64,000 nucleotides of DNA from JAQGMJ01 sp036498945. Its GTDB lineage: Bacteria; Pseudomonadota; Gammaproteobacteria; Burkholderiales; JAEUOS01. Below the pieces are notes generated by a model. The model worked only from the letters and a program-made list of their open reading frames with translations. It did no database searches and had not been told where the DNA came from. A program made the translations under genes and the position numbers. Location: assembly GCA_036498945.1 (NCBI GenBank), contig DASYEQ010000087.1, positions 19,237 to 83,236 of the forward strand, given 5' to 3'. The first letter of the stretch is position 1; each line of letters starts with the position of its first letter. Shown piece after piece: positions 1 to 9,092 of the stretch.

Positions 1-1252
1 CGCGCAGGCCGTTGACCTGGGCCCAGCCGGTGATGCCGGGCTTGACCTTGTGGCGCATCATGTAGCCCTTGATGACCTTGCGGTAAGACTCGTTATGCGC
101 CACCGCATGGGGGCGCGGCCCGACGATGCTCATGCGCCCCTGCAGCACGTTGATGAACTGCGGCAGCTCGTCCAGCGAGGTGCGGCGCAGGACAGCACCG
201 AGAGGGGTGACGCGCTTGTCGTTGCGCTGCGCCTGCACCACGGTGTTGCCGTCCTCCGTCACCGTCATGGAGCGGAATTTGTAGACCACGATCTCGCGCC
301 CGTCCAGGCCGTAGCGCCGCTGGCGGAACAGCACCGGCCCGGGGGAAGTCGCCTTCACTGCGATGGCGATGGCGATCAGCGCCGGGATCAGCAGGATCAG
401 GATCAGGCTCGCCAGCACCACGTCACTGGCGCGCTTGACCATGCCGTTGACGCCGTAGAACGGCGTTTCGCACACCGCGACCACCGGGATGCCGTTGATG
501 TGGTCGATACGCGCCTGGATCAGGTCGTAGATGAAGATGTCCGGCGCGAAATAGATGGAGGCGGTGGTGTCGCGCAGCTCATCAAGGATTTTTTGCAGGC
601 GCGGCTGCGAGCTCATCGGCAGAGCAATGAAGATTGCCTCCACGTGTTCGCGCTTGACGTATTCGGGCAGCCCCTCCAGGCCGCCATGCAGGGTCTCGCC
701 GGATACCAGTTCCAGGCGGTGCGCGCTGCGGTCGTCGAAAAAGCCGACGAAGCGCACGCCCAGTTGCGCCTCCTGGCTGAATTCGCGCGCCAGCTTGCGC
801 CCGATCTCATTGGCCCCGACGATCACCGCCGAGCGGTAACCCTCGACCGCCAGCAGGCGCGGCAGGATCAGCGGGATCATGCGGTAGGCGGCAAACAGCA
901 GGAACGGCACCACCGCGGCCCAGGTCAGCAGCACCCGCAGATCAAAATACTTCAGCGACCGTGTCGCATAGCCAAAAAACGCCAGCATGAACGCAATGAT
1001 CAGCCAGTTGCCGAACACCTCGAAGATGCCGGGACGCGCGATGCGCCCGCGCGACAGCCGGCCGGGATAGGTGAGCGAAAATACCAGCAGACAGAGGATC
1101 AGATCCTTGCCCTCGAATTCGCCGTCGAAGGCGAGCGTGCTGCCCAATAGCGCGGCGATGATCAGCACCGGTTCGATGGTCGAGCGCACCAGGCGCACCA
1201 GCGACCACTGGCTGCGAACGAGCTCCTGTTGCCCGGTAGCGCCCAATAGCAT
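1..1252 (-). CDS. Undecaprenyl-phosphate sugar phosphotransferase (WcaJ-like), C-terminus cut by the window edge
   Basis: Membrane enzyme that starts polymer synthesis by moving a sugar-1-phosphate (typically glucose or galactose) from UDP-sugar to undecaprenyl phosphate. I read it from an ATG at 1252-1250. The N-terminal half has several hydrophobic segments, followed by a CoA-binding-like nucleotide fold (VIVGANEIGRKLAREF). A further membrane segment then leads to the catalytic bacterial sugar transferase domain with FKFRSM-type (YKFRSM), RTSLDELPQ and IVGPRPHA motifs, and WAQVNGLR close to the edge. About 417 codons are visible; roughly the last 50 residues of a family member lie outside. 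It is the last gene of the minus-strand block and is separated from wecG by 94 bp. Polyprenyl glycosylphosphotransferase family membership is certain; the donor sugar cannot be read from the sequence. Confidence 0.93.
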   Translation of the reverse strand, partial: MLLGATGQQELVRSQWSLVRLVRSTIEPVLIIAALLGSTLAFDGEFEGKDLILCLLVFSLTYPGRLSRGRIARPGIFEVFGNWLIIAFMLAFFGYATRSLKYFDLRVLLTWAAVVPFLLFAAYRMIPLILPRLLAVEGYRSAVIVGANEIGRKLAREFSQEAQLGVRFVGFFDDRSAHRLELVSGETLHGGLEGLPEYVKREHVEAIFIALPMSSQPRLQKILDELRDTTASIYFAPDIFIYDLIQARIDHINGIPVVAVCETPFYGVNGMVKRASDVVLASLILILLIPALIAIAIAVKATSPGPVLFRQRRYGLDGREIVVYKFRSMTVTEDGNTVVQAQRNDKRVTPLGAVLRRTSLDELPQFINVLQGRMSIVGPRPHAVAHNESYRKVIKGYMMRHKVKPGITGWAQVNGLR

Positions 1253-1279
1253 GATCTTTTCTCGCCTGAGTGTTTGCAC

Positions 1280-1297
1280 CCCGGCGGCGCCGCCGGG
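1280..1297. repeat. Perfect 18-bp GC palindrome in the wecG-sugar transferase gap
   Basis: The 18 bases from 1280 to 1297 read the same on both strands (CCCGGCGGC and its complement). It lies 28 bp before the sugar transferase start, so it would form a hairpin in the leader of that gene. No T-run follows on the minus strand, so a classical terminator is unlikely. It could attenuate or stabilise the downstream transcript; this is inference. Confidence 0.4.
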
Positions 1298-1346
1298 ACA
1301 CTTGTTGAAGATTTAAGCCACACGAAAAGCCGACCGCAAACGCGGA

Positions 1347-2102
1347 TCAGGCCACGGCCGAATCCCGCTTTTCCTCGGTAAACATGGCCCGCGCCAGCAA
1401 CCAGAAGAAAAACATGTCTTCGATGAAGTAACGGCGGAACATGCGCCGCGGTTCCTGCAAAAAACGGTAAAACCATTCGAAGCCGCTGTGCTGCATCCAG
1501 CGCGGCGCGCGCTTGACGCGGCCGGTGGCAACGTCGAACGTGCCGCCGACCCCCATGGCGAACGGCACGCGCATGCTGGCCTGGTAGGCGGCGAGGAATT
1601 CCTCCTTTTTCGGCGAGCTGATGGCGACGAACAGCAGTTGCGCTCCGCTTTCGCCGATGGCCCCCGCCACCCCTGCCTCTTCCTCGGGTTTCCAGTAGCC
1701 GTTGCGGTGACCGGCGATACGCAGTTGCGGGTGGCGCTTTTGCAGCGTTTCGACCAGTTGCGTCACCACCTCTTCGCGGGCGCCCAAGAAATACACACCC
1801 CAGCCGCGCTCGGCGGCGCGCTCGACCAGGCGAAAAAACAGGTCGACGCCGGTGACGCGCCCCTTCAGCGGCTTGCCCAGCAGGCGCGAAGCCCACACCA
1901 CCGGCATGCCATCGGCGTTGATCAGGTCGCAGCGGTTGATCACCCCGCGCAGCTCGGCATCGCGGTGCGCCTTCACCACTTTGTCAGCATTGACCACCAC
2001 GTGCTGGTGCGGCCGCCCGCTGGCGATGAAACCTTCGATGCGCGCCAGCGTTTCTTCCATGTCGAGGTTGTCCACCTCGCAGCCGAGAATATTGGGTCTC
2101 AC
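1347..2102 (-). CDS. wecG: WecG/TagA/CpsF family glycosyltransferase
   Basis: GT26-family transferase, 251 residues, that adds an N-acetylmannosamine-type sugar to a lipid-linked acceptor at the inner face of the membrane. Seen: NADGMPVVWASRLLG, GVDLFF, WGVYFLGA, the FAMGVGGTFDVATG segment and a C-terminal RAPRWMQHSGFEWFYR stretch, all typical of this family. The start chosen is a GTG at 2102, which overlaps the wecB stop by 4 bp (GTGA); the open frame continues upstream but only as a shadow of wecB. The coupling to wecB, which makes UDP-ManNAc, fits a ManNAc or ManNAcA donor. No wecC dehydrogenase is visible here, so ManNAc itself is the simpler guess. Confidence 0.9.
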   Translation of the reverse strand: MRPNILGCEVDNLDMEETLARIEGFIASGRPHQHVVVNADKVVKAHRDAELRGVINRCDLINADGMPVVWASRLLGKPLKGRVTGVDLFFRLVERAAERGWGVYFLGAREEVVTQLVETLQKRHPQLRIAGHRNGYWKPEEEAGVAGAIGESGAQLLFVAISSPKKEEFLAAYQASMRVPFAMGVGGTFDVATGRVKRAPRWMQHSGFEWFYRFLQEPRRMFRRYFIEDMFFFWLLARAMFTEEKRDSAVA

Positions 2103-3214
2103 AATGCCGCCCTTTCCTGCGCCAGCACCGAGACGATGCGTTGCGCGGCCATGCCGTCCCAGAATTGCGGCCGGCCGGCGGATTTGCCTTTGCCGGCGAG
2201 GATCCCGCCGACGGCGTCGATGATCCTGCCGGCATCCGACCCGACCAACACATTGGTGCCTTCGCTTACCGTCACCGGGCGCTCGGTCGAGTCGCGCAGC
2301 GTCACACACGGCACGCCCAGCGCGGTGGTCTCTTCCTGCACGCCGCCGGAATCGGTGAGGACGAAGCGCGCGTCCTTCCACAGGTTGAGGAAGTCCAGGT
2401 AGCCCATCGGGCCGGTGGTGACGATGTCGCCGCCCAGCGCGATGCCATGCCTTTCCAGCTGGTCGCGGGTGCGCGGATGCACCGGGAAGACGATCGGCAC
2501 CTCGCGCGCGATTTTCGCCACCGCGCCGATGATGCCGGCCAGCACCGCCGGGTTGTCCACATTCGACGGGCGATGCAGGGTCAGCACGCCGTACTCGCGG
2601 CTGCCGCTCTTGATCGCCGAGGACGATAGTGCCGACTGCTCCACGCCCTTGAGCTTCTCCACCTGGTGGAACAGGTTGTCGATCATTACGTGGCCGACGA
2701 AATGCACGCGCGCCGGGTCCTGCCCTTCGCGCCGCAGGTTCTCCAGGCCGCTGGGCTCGGTGACGAAAAAGTAATCCGAAATCGCGTCGGTGGCGATGCG
2801 GTTGATCTCTTCCGGCATTTCGCGGTCGCCGCTGCGCAACCCCGCCTCGACGTGGGCGACGGCGATCCTGAGCTTTTTCGCCACCAGCGCGGCGGCCAGG
2901 GTCGAATTGACGTCGCCCACCACCAGCACCAGGTCCGGCTGCCAGGATTCGCACACGCCTTCGAACTCGACCATGATCTTCGCCGTCTGCGCGGCATGCG
3001 AGCCGCCGCCGGCGCCGAGGTAGAAGTCGGGCGGCGGAATCTCGAGTTCCTCGAAAAACACCCCGCTCATGTCGTAATCGTAGTGCTGCCCGGTGTGCAC
3101 CAGGCGGTACTCAAAGCGCTCGGGATTGCGGCACAGCTCGCGGATCAGCGGGGCCACTTTCATGAAATTCGGCCGGGCCCCGGCCACCAGGCAGATTTTG
3201 ATAACGGACGACAC
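2099..3214 (-). CDS. wecB: UDP-N-acetylglucosamine 2-epimerase, non-hydrolysing
   Basis: Cytoplasmic enzyme interconverting UDP-GlcNAc and UDP-ManNAc, 371 residues, normal length. Motifs seen in order: GARPNFMKVAPL near the start, HTGQHYDYDMSG, VVGDVNSTLAAA, HVEAGLRSGDREMPEEINR, and LTDSGGVQEET near residue 290. These cover the UDP-binding and catalytic residues of the GT-B-like epimerase fold. It is translationally coupled to wecG through a GTGA overlap, which points to ManNAc as a component of the polymer made by this locus. An 87-bp gap separates it from the upstream glycosyltransferase gene. Confidence 0.95.
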   Translation of the reverse strand: MSSVIKICLVAGARPNFMKVAPLIRELCRNPERFEYRLVHTGQHYDYDMSGVFFEELEIPPPDFYLGAGGGSHAAQTAKIMVEFEGVCESWQPDLVLVVGDVNSTLAAALVAKKLRIAVAHVEAGLRSGDREMPEEINRIATDAISDYFFVTEPSGLENLRREGQDPARVHFVGHVMIDNLFHQVEKLKGVEQSALSSSAIKSGSREYGVLTLHRPSNVDNPAVLAGIIGAVAKIAREVPIVFPVHPRTRDQLERHGIALGGDIVTTGPMGYLDFLNLWKDARFVLTDSGGVQEETTALGVPCVTLRDSTERPVTVSEGTNVLVGSDAGRIIDAVGGILAGKGKSAGRPQFWDGMAAQRIVSVLAQERAAL

Positions 3215-3301
3215 TGGACATTCCTGACAGGCGTAGGCGGTGGGAGATGCATGGTGTCGAGGTACTTTAGGACCATCAGGTGACGCGTCAATTTTGTTTC
3301 G

Positions 3302-4396
3302 CTAGTCCCCTCGGACCATCCTCCCGGCGGTTGCCGTCATGCCGATGTCCGCATATATATTGCCCAGGCGTGACAGGGCGACGTCAATGGCAAACTCGCG
3401 CCTGACCCGCTCGCGCCCCTGCCCGCCCAGGCGCGCGGCCAGTCCGGGTTCACTGAGTATCCGCAAGAGCGCGGCGGCCAGGGCCGTGGTATCGCCCGCC
3501 TCCACCAAAAGGCCGGTCTCGCCATCCTGTACCAGTTCCGGCACGCCGCCCACGCGGGTGGCGATGACCGGCGTGCCCAGCGCCATGGCTTCCAGCAGGA
3601 TCACCGGCAGCCCCTCTATATAGGAGGGCAGCACCAGCACGCCGGCGCCGGCGATCGCCGCCTCCTTATGTGTGCCTGTAACCCAGCCGAGAAACTCCAG
3701 GCGGTCGGCCATGCCCAGTTCGCGCGCACGCCGCGCCATCGCCTCTTCCGCACCGGTTCCGGCGATACGCAGACGCGCCTGCGGCCAGTACGGCGTGATG
3801 GCCCGTAGCGCTTCCAGCAGGTCGAACACGCCTTTGTCACCCGTGATGCGCCCCATGAACAACACGCAGTGCACTTCCCGCGCCATCGGCGCCGGCGGTT
3901 CGGCGACCGCCACTCCGTTGGGAACCACCACCACTTCCGCACCTGGGCAGGCTTCGCGCAAAAACGCCGCCCAGCGCGGCGAAAGCGCCACCACCCGGAA
4001 TGCATTGCGCAGTGCACCGCGAATCAGGCGCCGCCGCCACGCCCCGCTTTCGGCGAAAAAGCGGTCGAACGCGCCGCCGTGCACATGCCAGATGACCGGA
4101 ACGCCGGCCACGCGGGCGAGCAGATAAAAGCTGTACTTTCTCCAGAAGCTGGCGCGCGACGCGGTATGCAGATGCGCGCAGGCGCAGCGCCTGGAGAGCA
4201 CCAAGGCGGCGAAGCGCGCCAACGCCGTACCCCAAGCCGCCAGCTTGGGGACGAAGCCGCCATCGCGGTGCGTGCTGATCAGCCTGACCGGCCATTGCGT
4301 GGTGAGCCCGGCGTCGCGATAGGCGCGGATCACTGCGGCGATACCGCCCCGCCCGTCCGGATCCGGCCCCAGCATGACAATCAGTTCCCGGGACAT
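3302..4396 (-). CDS. GT4-family glycosyltransferase
   Basis: Retaining GT-B glycosyltransferase of 364 residues, acting in the cytoplasm on lipid-linked sugar. Seen: an N-terminal glycine-rich GGIAAVIRAY segment, FMGRITGDKGVFDLLEAL where the C-terminal Rossmann domain begins, and the family signature LPSYIEGLPVILLEAM with its paired glutamates, followed by GTPVIATRVGGVPEL. It starts 10 bp after the stop of the PaaK-like gene, so the two are probably cotranscribed. Donor and acceptor cannot be deduced. Confidence 0.9.
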   Translation of the reverse strand: MSRELIVMLGPDPDGRGGIAAVIRAYRDAGLTTQWPVRLISTHRDGGFVPKLAAWGTALARFAALVLSRRCACAHLHTASRASFWRKYSFYLLARVAGVPVIWHVHGGAFDRFFAESGAWRRRLIRGALRNAFRVVALSPRWAAFLREACPGAEVVVVPNGVAVAEPPAPMAREVHCVLFMGRITGDKGVFDLLEALRAITPYWPQARLRIAGTGAEEAMARRARELGMADRLEFLGWVTGTHKEAAIAGAGVLVLPSYIEGLPVILLEAMALGTPVIATRVGGVPELVQDGETGLLVEAGDTTALAAALLRILSEPGLAARLGGQGRERVRREFAIDVALSRLGNIYADIGMTATAGRMVRGD

Positions 4397-4406
4397 GGTC
4401 TTTGTC

Positions 4407-5861
4407 TCAGGCGCCGGGCGTCGCGTCTTCCACGCGCTGCGCGCCCGCGCCGAAATACAGGGCGAGGTCGAGATGCTGCACCAGCATGCGATGCTTGCCG
4501 CGCGCGGTGCGCGCCAGTTGCGCCACCTGCACCACGCGGGCGTCGCAGCCGCCCTGGGTCTTGGCCAGCACCGCCTGGCGGATATGCGCGATCTCCTCCG
4601 TGCGCAGCGCGCGCGGCGCCACCACCTTGAGCTCGACGCAGCCGGGTTCGCGCTGCTCGTACTGGATCATTTCGGCTGCCGCCAGTTCGGCGAAATGCGC
4701 GGCCCCAAGCGTGGTCACCGAAACCAGGCGGCGGTCACGGCAGACGACGAAATCCTGCGTGCGCCCATCGATGCTTTGCAGCACCGCCGGCAGCCCGTTC
4801 GGCTGCTCGCTCCAGGTACCGAGATCGCCGCTGCGATAACGCACGAAGGGCATCACGCGGTTGTCGAAACTGGTGCCGACGATCTCGCCGGCCACGCCGG
4901 GCGCATCGATGCGGTGGCCGGCAGCATCGACCAGTTCGAGATGGCCGTACAACGGAAAAAAGACGTACTGCGCCGACTCCCCATCCGCCACGCCCATCAG
5001 CACCCGCTCCGAATGCCCATAGTGGCTGACGATGCGCGCGTTGGGGAATGCACGGCGGAATACCTGCAGTTGCACCTGCTGGATGTTCTCCGAGGTCAAC
5101 AAGATGCCCTGCACGCCGCCGGAAAATTCACCGCATGGAAACTCGGCGAGCCATTGCGCCAGCGGCAGCAGCGCCGAAGGGTAGGCGTGGATCTGCACCG
5201 GCCTCTGCTCGCGCAGCACCGCCACGTATTGCGGCATGTAGCGCCGTTCCAGATGGTCGGTGCTGAAAATGCATTCGCGCTTGATCGGCTCATGCATCCA
5301 CAATTGGCCGCCGGGCTTGTCCGCGCCGCGCACCGTGCGGCCGTGCAGGGACAGTACCAGGTCGCGCCGGCCGCGCTTGAGCAGCTGCGTATTGATATGG
5401 TCGATATAGGCGGTCTCGCGCGCGCGGGTGACGTGGCGCTCCAGATAAAACTCCATCGGTTGCGCGGTCGAGCCGCCGGTGAAGGTGCGCAGGCCGCGAA
5501 CGGCGGCATCCGCCACCTGATAGGCGGCGGGATCGCGCTTGATGTCGCCCTTGGCGACCACCGGCAGTTGCGCCAGGCAATGCAGCGGATCGTCCAGTTT
5601 CGCAAGCAGGTCGCGATAAGGCGCATAGGCAGGCACGCTGCGGATCGCGTGTTCCAGCGTGGCGGCCAGCTTCTGCCGCGCCAATTGCGCCACCGTCGCG
5701 GCATCCGTGCACGCCGCCTCGGCCTGGAAACGGGCATAAGCAGGGCCATGCCGGAATTGCCGCGGCAGCAGGGCGTAGCCCTGGCCCACGAAAGAGCGCA
5801 GCCATTGCGGCCCGGCGATATAACGGCTTTGCAAGGGATGCAGATGATCTTCGAGACCCAT
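4407..5861 (-). CDS. PaaK/CapK-like adenylate-forming ligase
   Basis: A 484-residue member of the phenylacetate-CoA ligase branch of the ANL superfamily. These enzymes activate a carboxylic acid as an acyl-adenylate and pass it to a thiol or other acceptor. Seen: the phosphate loop TFTGGSTAQPMEF, YGHSERVLMG, FVRYRSGDLG and a late ARGKHRMLV segment carrying the usual C-terminal lysine. I start at the ATG at 5861, preceded by AGGAAA at good spacing; the open frame runs further upstream without such a site. In EPS loci such proteins are often called CapK. A role in adding an acyl decoration to the polymer is inference; the acid is unknown. Confidence 0.82.
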   Translation of the reverse strand: MGLEDHLHPLQSRYIAGPQWLRSFVGQGYALLPRQFRHGPAYARFQAEAACTDAATVAQLARQKLAATLEHAIRSVPAYAPYRDLLAKLDDPLHCLAQLPVVAKGDIKRDPAAYQVADAAVRGLRTFTGGSTAQPMEFYLERHVTRARETAYIDHINTQLLKRGRRDLVLSLHGRTVRGADKPGGQLWMHEPIKRECIFSTDHLERRYMPQYVAVLREQRPVQIHAYPSALLPLAQWLAEFPCGEFSGGVQGILLTSENIQQVQLQVFRRAFPNARIVSHYGHSERVLMGVADGESAQYVFFPLYGHLELVDAAGHRIDAPGVAGEIVGTSFDNRVMPFVRYRSGDLGTWSEQPNGLPAVLQSIDGRTQDFVVCRDRRLVSVTTLGAAHFAELAAAEMIQYEQREPGCVELKVVAPRALRTEEIAHIRQAVLAKTQGGCDARVVQVAQLARTARGKHRMLVQHLDLALYFGAGAQRVEDATPGA

Positions 5862-6202
5862 TGATTTCCTGTCGGCGCGCGGTGGCCGGGCGATTGCGGC
5901 CGTGGTTTGCGTCGCGCAGTGTGTTGCCGCGGGCATGACAGGTCTATTACGCACCCATGCGCCGATCGGCGCAGCGGGCAGGCGGGGCCGCGATGCAATG
6001 CCGACGTCACATTGCCTGCGTAATCTGGCTTGGCCGTTGTCGCCTGCTTAACGGCGCAAGCCACCACTACGGGCAGGCGCCGTCAGGCGGACGCTGCGCT
6101 CCATCAAAGAAGCGGCGCGGCCGCCGTGGTACGCGGCACACCGATCACTCGTGCGCGAACCCCAGGGCAAGCGCAGCCAACCGTCCTACCGCCGCCGTCC
6201 AC
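5862..6202. other. 341-bp divergent intergenic region
   Basis: This region separates the leftward ligase gene from the rightward polymerase operon and so should hold promoters for both. I saw no convincing paired -35/-10 or -24/-12 hexamers. An open frame in phase with the polymerase extends upstream through most of it, but its composition and the absence of a ribosome site favour the start at 6203. Confidence 0.45.
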
Positions 6203-7837
6203 ATGCTCAAGTTCGCCAACAAAGCCTCCGCCGGCGCCGCGGGGATGTCTTCCCGCTGGCAGCGGATTCCAGGGCAGCTCGCCGCGGGCGTCGCGCAAGG
6301 CATGCCGATCGCCGGCAAGTGGCTGGGCCTGGGGGCCCTGCTCGTCCTGTTCCCGTTTTTCGTCGGCGCCATCATCGCCCTGGGCGCGGCGCAGCTCGAC
6401 CTGCTGGCTTTCGGCGCCTTTTTCGGCCTGATCTTCCTGTTCGTGCCCTCCAGTTGGGTGCTGATCACGCTGACCTTCCTCACCTTTGTCGTGGTCGGGG
6501 TGGCCGGCTACTTTCTCTCCTTCGACAAGGGCTTCTGGCTGCCCTACATGATCTGCATGCTGCTGTACCTGAAGGTGCCACTGGAGGGCCTGCAGCGGTC
6601 CGGCCGCGGGCACGTACGTGGGGGCACCTCGCCGGTGGTGTACGCCCTGCTGCCGTATCTCGCGGTGTTCGTCCTGTCGACGCTGATCAACGGCAGCTCG
6701 GTGCTGTTCACCCTGGTGGGGGCGAAGAACTTCGCCTTCATCTGGAGCGTACTGCTCCTCCTGGCGCTGGGGCGCCTGGAGGAGAAGGTGCTGGCGCGCA
6801 TCTGGCTGGCGGTACCGCTGGTGGGAGTGCTGCAACTACCCTTTACCCTGTATCAGCATTTTTTCGTCGCCTCGCGCAACGCCCAGACCCTGCACGCCGG
6901 CACCTCCTGGGACGCGGTGGTGGGCACCTTCGGCGGCAAGATCGACGGCGGCGGCGCCAGCGGCACGCTGGCAGTGTTCGAGATTTTCGCCATTCTGCTG
7001 TCGCTCTTGTTCGTCCAGGCAGGAGTGTTCAGAAAACGCACCGCAATGCTGGTGTACGGCGCCGCCTTCCTGTCGGTGTTTCTCGCCGAGGTGAAGGTGG
7101 TGTTCGTCCTGCTGCCGGTGGTGATGGTGGGCGTGCTCGGCCGGCGCCTGATCCGCAACCCGGTCGCCAGCCTCGGCATGCTGGCGGCCTCCGGCGCCCT
7201 GCTCGCGCTGCTGTTCGTCGGCTACCAGCAGATGTACTGGTCCAAGGCCGACCACAAGGCCAACAGCGCCGCCGGCGCGTTCGACTACATGTTCCGCACC
7301 GACAGCAACGACCAGTTGGTCAACTACACCACCGGCGAAGTCAGCCGCCTGGCCGCGCCGGTGATCTGGTGGCGCGACACCAGCGTGCGCGGCGCCGACC
7401 TGGTGCTGTTCGGCTATGGCCCCTCGGCCAGCCGCATCAGCGAAACCATCGGCATCGGCGTCGCCGCCCGGCGCTATTCCTTCCGCCTCGACACCTCCAG
7501 CCTGACGGTATTGCTGTGGGACCTGGGCCTGATCGGCCTGCTCACCTTCGTTGCCATCCTGGTAATCGGCGCGTTCGCCGCGTTGCGTCTGGCCAAAAAC
7601 GACGCCCTGCCGCCGCTGCACCGCGCGGTGATGCGCGCCGTGCCGACCGCGATCGCCATCGTGCTGGTGACCCTACCGTACAACCACGACGCGGTCGACA
7701 ACTCCACCCTGCAATTGCTGATCTGCCTGCTGCTCGGGCACGTCGCCTACTGGCACCGCCGTCTGCGCGTCGAGGCGGCGGGCGGGGCCCAGGCCGGCGC
7801 GCCGACGCCGCGCGGTCCGGGAGCGGGCGCGCGATGA
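6203..7837 (+). CDS. Polytopic O-antigen polymerase/ligase-like protein (Wzy-type)
   Basis: Very hydrophobic integral membrane protein, about 544 residues, with many predicted membrane spans and a large periplasmic-type loop in the last third (the stretch around YTTGEVSRLAAPVIWWRD and FGYGPSASRISETIG). This layout fits the O-antigen ligase/Wzy polymerase superfamily, which joins repeat units on the outer face of the inner membrane. The start is uncertain: ATG 6203 or ATG 6245, neither with a strong ribosome site. It overlaps the next gene by ATGA. Its position at the head of an operon with a flippase and glycosyltransferases supports a Wzy role. Confidence 0.8.
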   Translation: MLKFANKASAGAAGMSSRWQRIPGQLAAGVAQGMPIAGKWLGLGALLVLFPFFVGAIIALGAAQLDLLAFGAFFGLIFLFVPSSWVLITLTFLTFVVVGVAGYFLSFDKGFWLPYMICMLLYLKVPLEGLQRSGRGHVRGGTSPVVYALLPYLAVFVLSTLINGSSVLFTLVGAKNFAFIWSVLLLLALGRLEEKVLARIWLAVPLVGVLQLPFTLYQHFFVASRNAQTLHAGTSWDAVVGTFGGKIDGGGASGTLAVFEIFAILLSLLFVQAGVFRKRTAMLVYGAAFLSVFLAEVKVVFVLLPVVMVGVLGRRLIRNPVASLGMLAASGALLALLFVGYQQMYWSKADHKANSAAGAFDYMFRTDSNDQLVNYTTGEVSRLAAPVIWWRDTSVRGADLVLFGYGPSASRISETIGIGVAARRYSFRLDTSSLTVLLWDLGLIGLLTFVAILVIGAFAALRLAKNDALPPLHRAVMRAVPTAIAIVLVTLPYNHDAVDNSTLQLLICLLLGHVAYWHRRLRVEAAGGAQAGAPTPRGPGAGAR

Positions 7838-9087
7838 AAATCCTGATGTCCCTGCGCGACCCTTACCCGCCGCGGCGGGCCGACGTGAAGTCGCTGTTCG
7901 GCAAGTATCTGTCGCAGCGTGGCCTGTCGACCGATCTGCTGGCGCAGACCGCGCCGGACGGGGGCGACGCCGATACCGGATGGCCGGCGGGCCGGGCGAC
8001 GGTGCTGGCCCATGCGCCGGGCGCCTCGCGGGTGATGCGCTTGCTGCGCGCGAGCCGATTTTTTTTCCTTGGGCTATTCCGCTGCGGCCGCGAGGCGGAC
8101 GCCATCCAGGTGCGCGACCAGGTGTTCCTGTCGCTGGCGGGGCTGGCGGCGGCGCGCCTGCGCGGCATCCGGTTCTTCTACTGGATGTCGTTCCCCTTTC
8201 CCGAGGGCGACCTGGAAATCGTACGCACGCAAAGCCTCGCCGGCAGGCCGCTGCGCAGCGGCATCACGTATTGCCGGGGCCTGCTGGGCTATCGCCTGCT
8301 CTACGGCTTCGTCGCCCGGCGCGCGGACCATGTATTCGTGCAAAGCGACCGCATGCTGGAGCTCATGGTGGAGCGCGGCGTGCCGCGCGCACGCATGACC
8401 GCGGTGCCGATGGGCGTGGACATGGCGCGCGTGGGCGCCGCCGCGCACCTGCCCGTTTCCGATCATCGCCTGCATGGCCGGCGCACGCTCATCTACATCG
8501 GCGCGCTCGACCGCGTGCGCCGCATCGATTTCCTGCTCGAGGTGCTGGCGCGCGTCAGCCTGGATATCCCGAAGGTGGCGCTGGTGCTGGCCGGCGGGGC
8601 CAGCGAGCCCGAGGATGTCGAATGGCTGAAAAAGGAAGCCGGCCGCCTGGGCATCGCCAATTCGGTGGTCTGGCTGGGGTGGCTCTCGACCGAGGAAGCG
8701 TGGCGCTACGTCAAGAGCGCCGAGATCGGCTTGTCCGCGATCCCGCCCGGCCCCCTGTACGACGTCTCCTCGCCGACCAAGGCGCTGGAATACATGGCCC
8801 TGGGCATCCCGGTGGTGGCCAGCCGCATCCCCGACCAGGAAAAAGTGCTGACCGAAAGCCAGGCGGGGCTGACCACCGGATACGACGTGCACGCCTTCGC
8901 CGAAGCGGTCACCCAACTCCTGCTTGATCCGCAGCGCGCGCAGCGGATGGGCATGCGCGGCCCCGAATACATCGCCCGCGAGCGCGATTACCAGGTGCTG
9001 GCGGAACGGCTCGCGGTGGTCTATCGCGGCCTGCTGGCGGCCCCAGTAGTGACGCCTGCGCCCGGCGCCGGCGCCCAGCGCACCTGA
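7834..9087 (+). CDS. GT4-family glycosyltransferase
   Basis: Cytoplasmic GT-B glycosyltransferase of 417 residues. Seen: YPPRRADVKSLFGKYLSQR near the N-terminus in place of the more usual glycine-rich loop, VFVQSDRML, the GADLDRV-type domain start (YIGALDRVRRIDFLLEVL) and the signature YDVSSPTKALEYMALGIP followed by VVASRIPDQ. The ATG overlaps the stop of the polymerase gene (ATGA), so translation is coupled. The sugar transferred is not predictable. Confidence 0.88.
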   Translation: MKILMSLRDPYPPRRADVKSLFGKYLSQRGLSTDLLAQTAPDGGDADTGWPAGRATVLAHAPGASRVMRLLRASRFFFLGLFRCGREADAIQVRDQVFLSLAGLAAARLRGIRFFYWMSFPFPEGDLEIVRTQSLAGRPLRSGITYCRGLLGYRLLYGFVARRADHVFVQSDRMLELMVERGVPRARMTAVPMGVDMARVGAAAHLPVSDHRLHGRRTLIYIGALDRVRRIDFLLEVLARVSLDIPKVALVLAGGASEPEDVEWLKKEAGRLGIANSVVWLGWLSTEEAWRYVKSAEIGLSAIPPGPLYDVSSPTKALEYMALGIPVVASRIPDQEKVLTESQAGLTTGYDVHAFAEAVTQLLLDPQRAQRMGMRGPEYIARERDYQVLAERLAVVYRGLLAAPVVTPAPGAGAQRT

Positions 9088-9092
9088 ATGCC

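Noticed and set aside
50..1150. Long plus-strand open frame
   Set aside because: It is a shadow of the minus-strand sugar transferase, whose frame translates to clear family motifs including WAQVNGLR.
6151..7833. Upstream part of the 978-codon frame leading into the glycosyltransferase at 7834
   Set aside because: It runs out of frame through the membrane polymerase gene; only the part from the ATG at 7834 codes for a glycosyltransferase.
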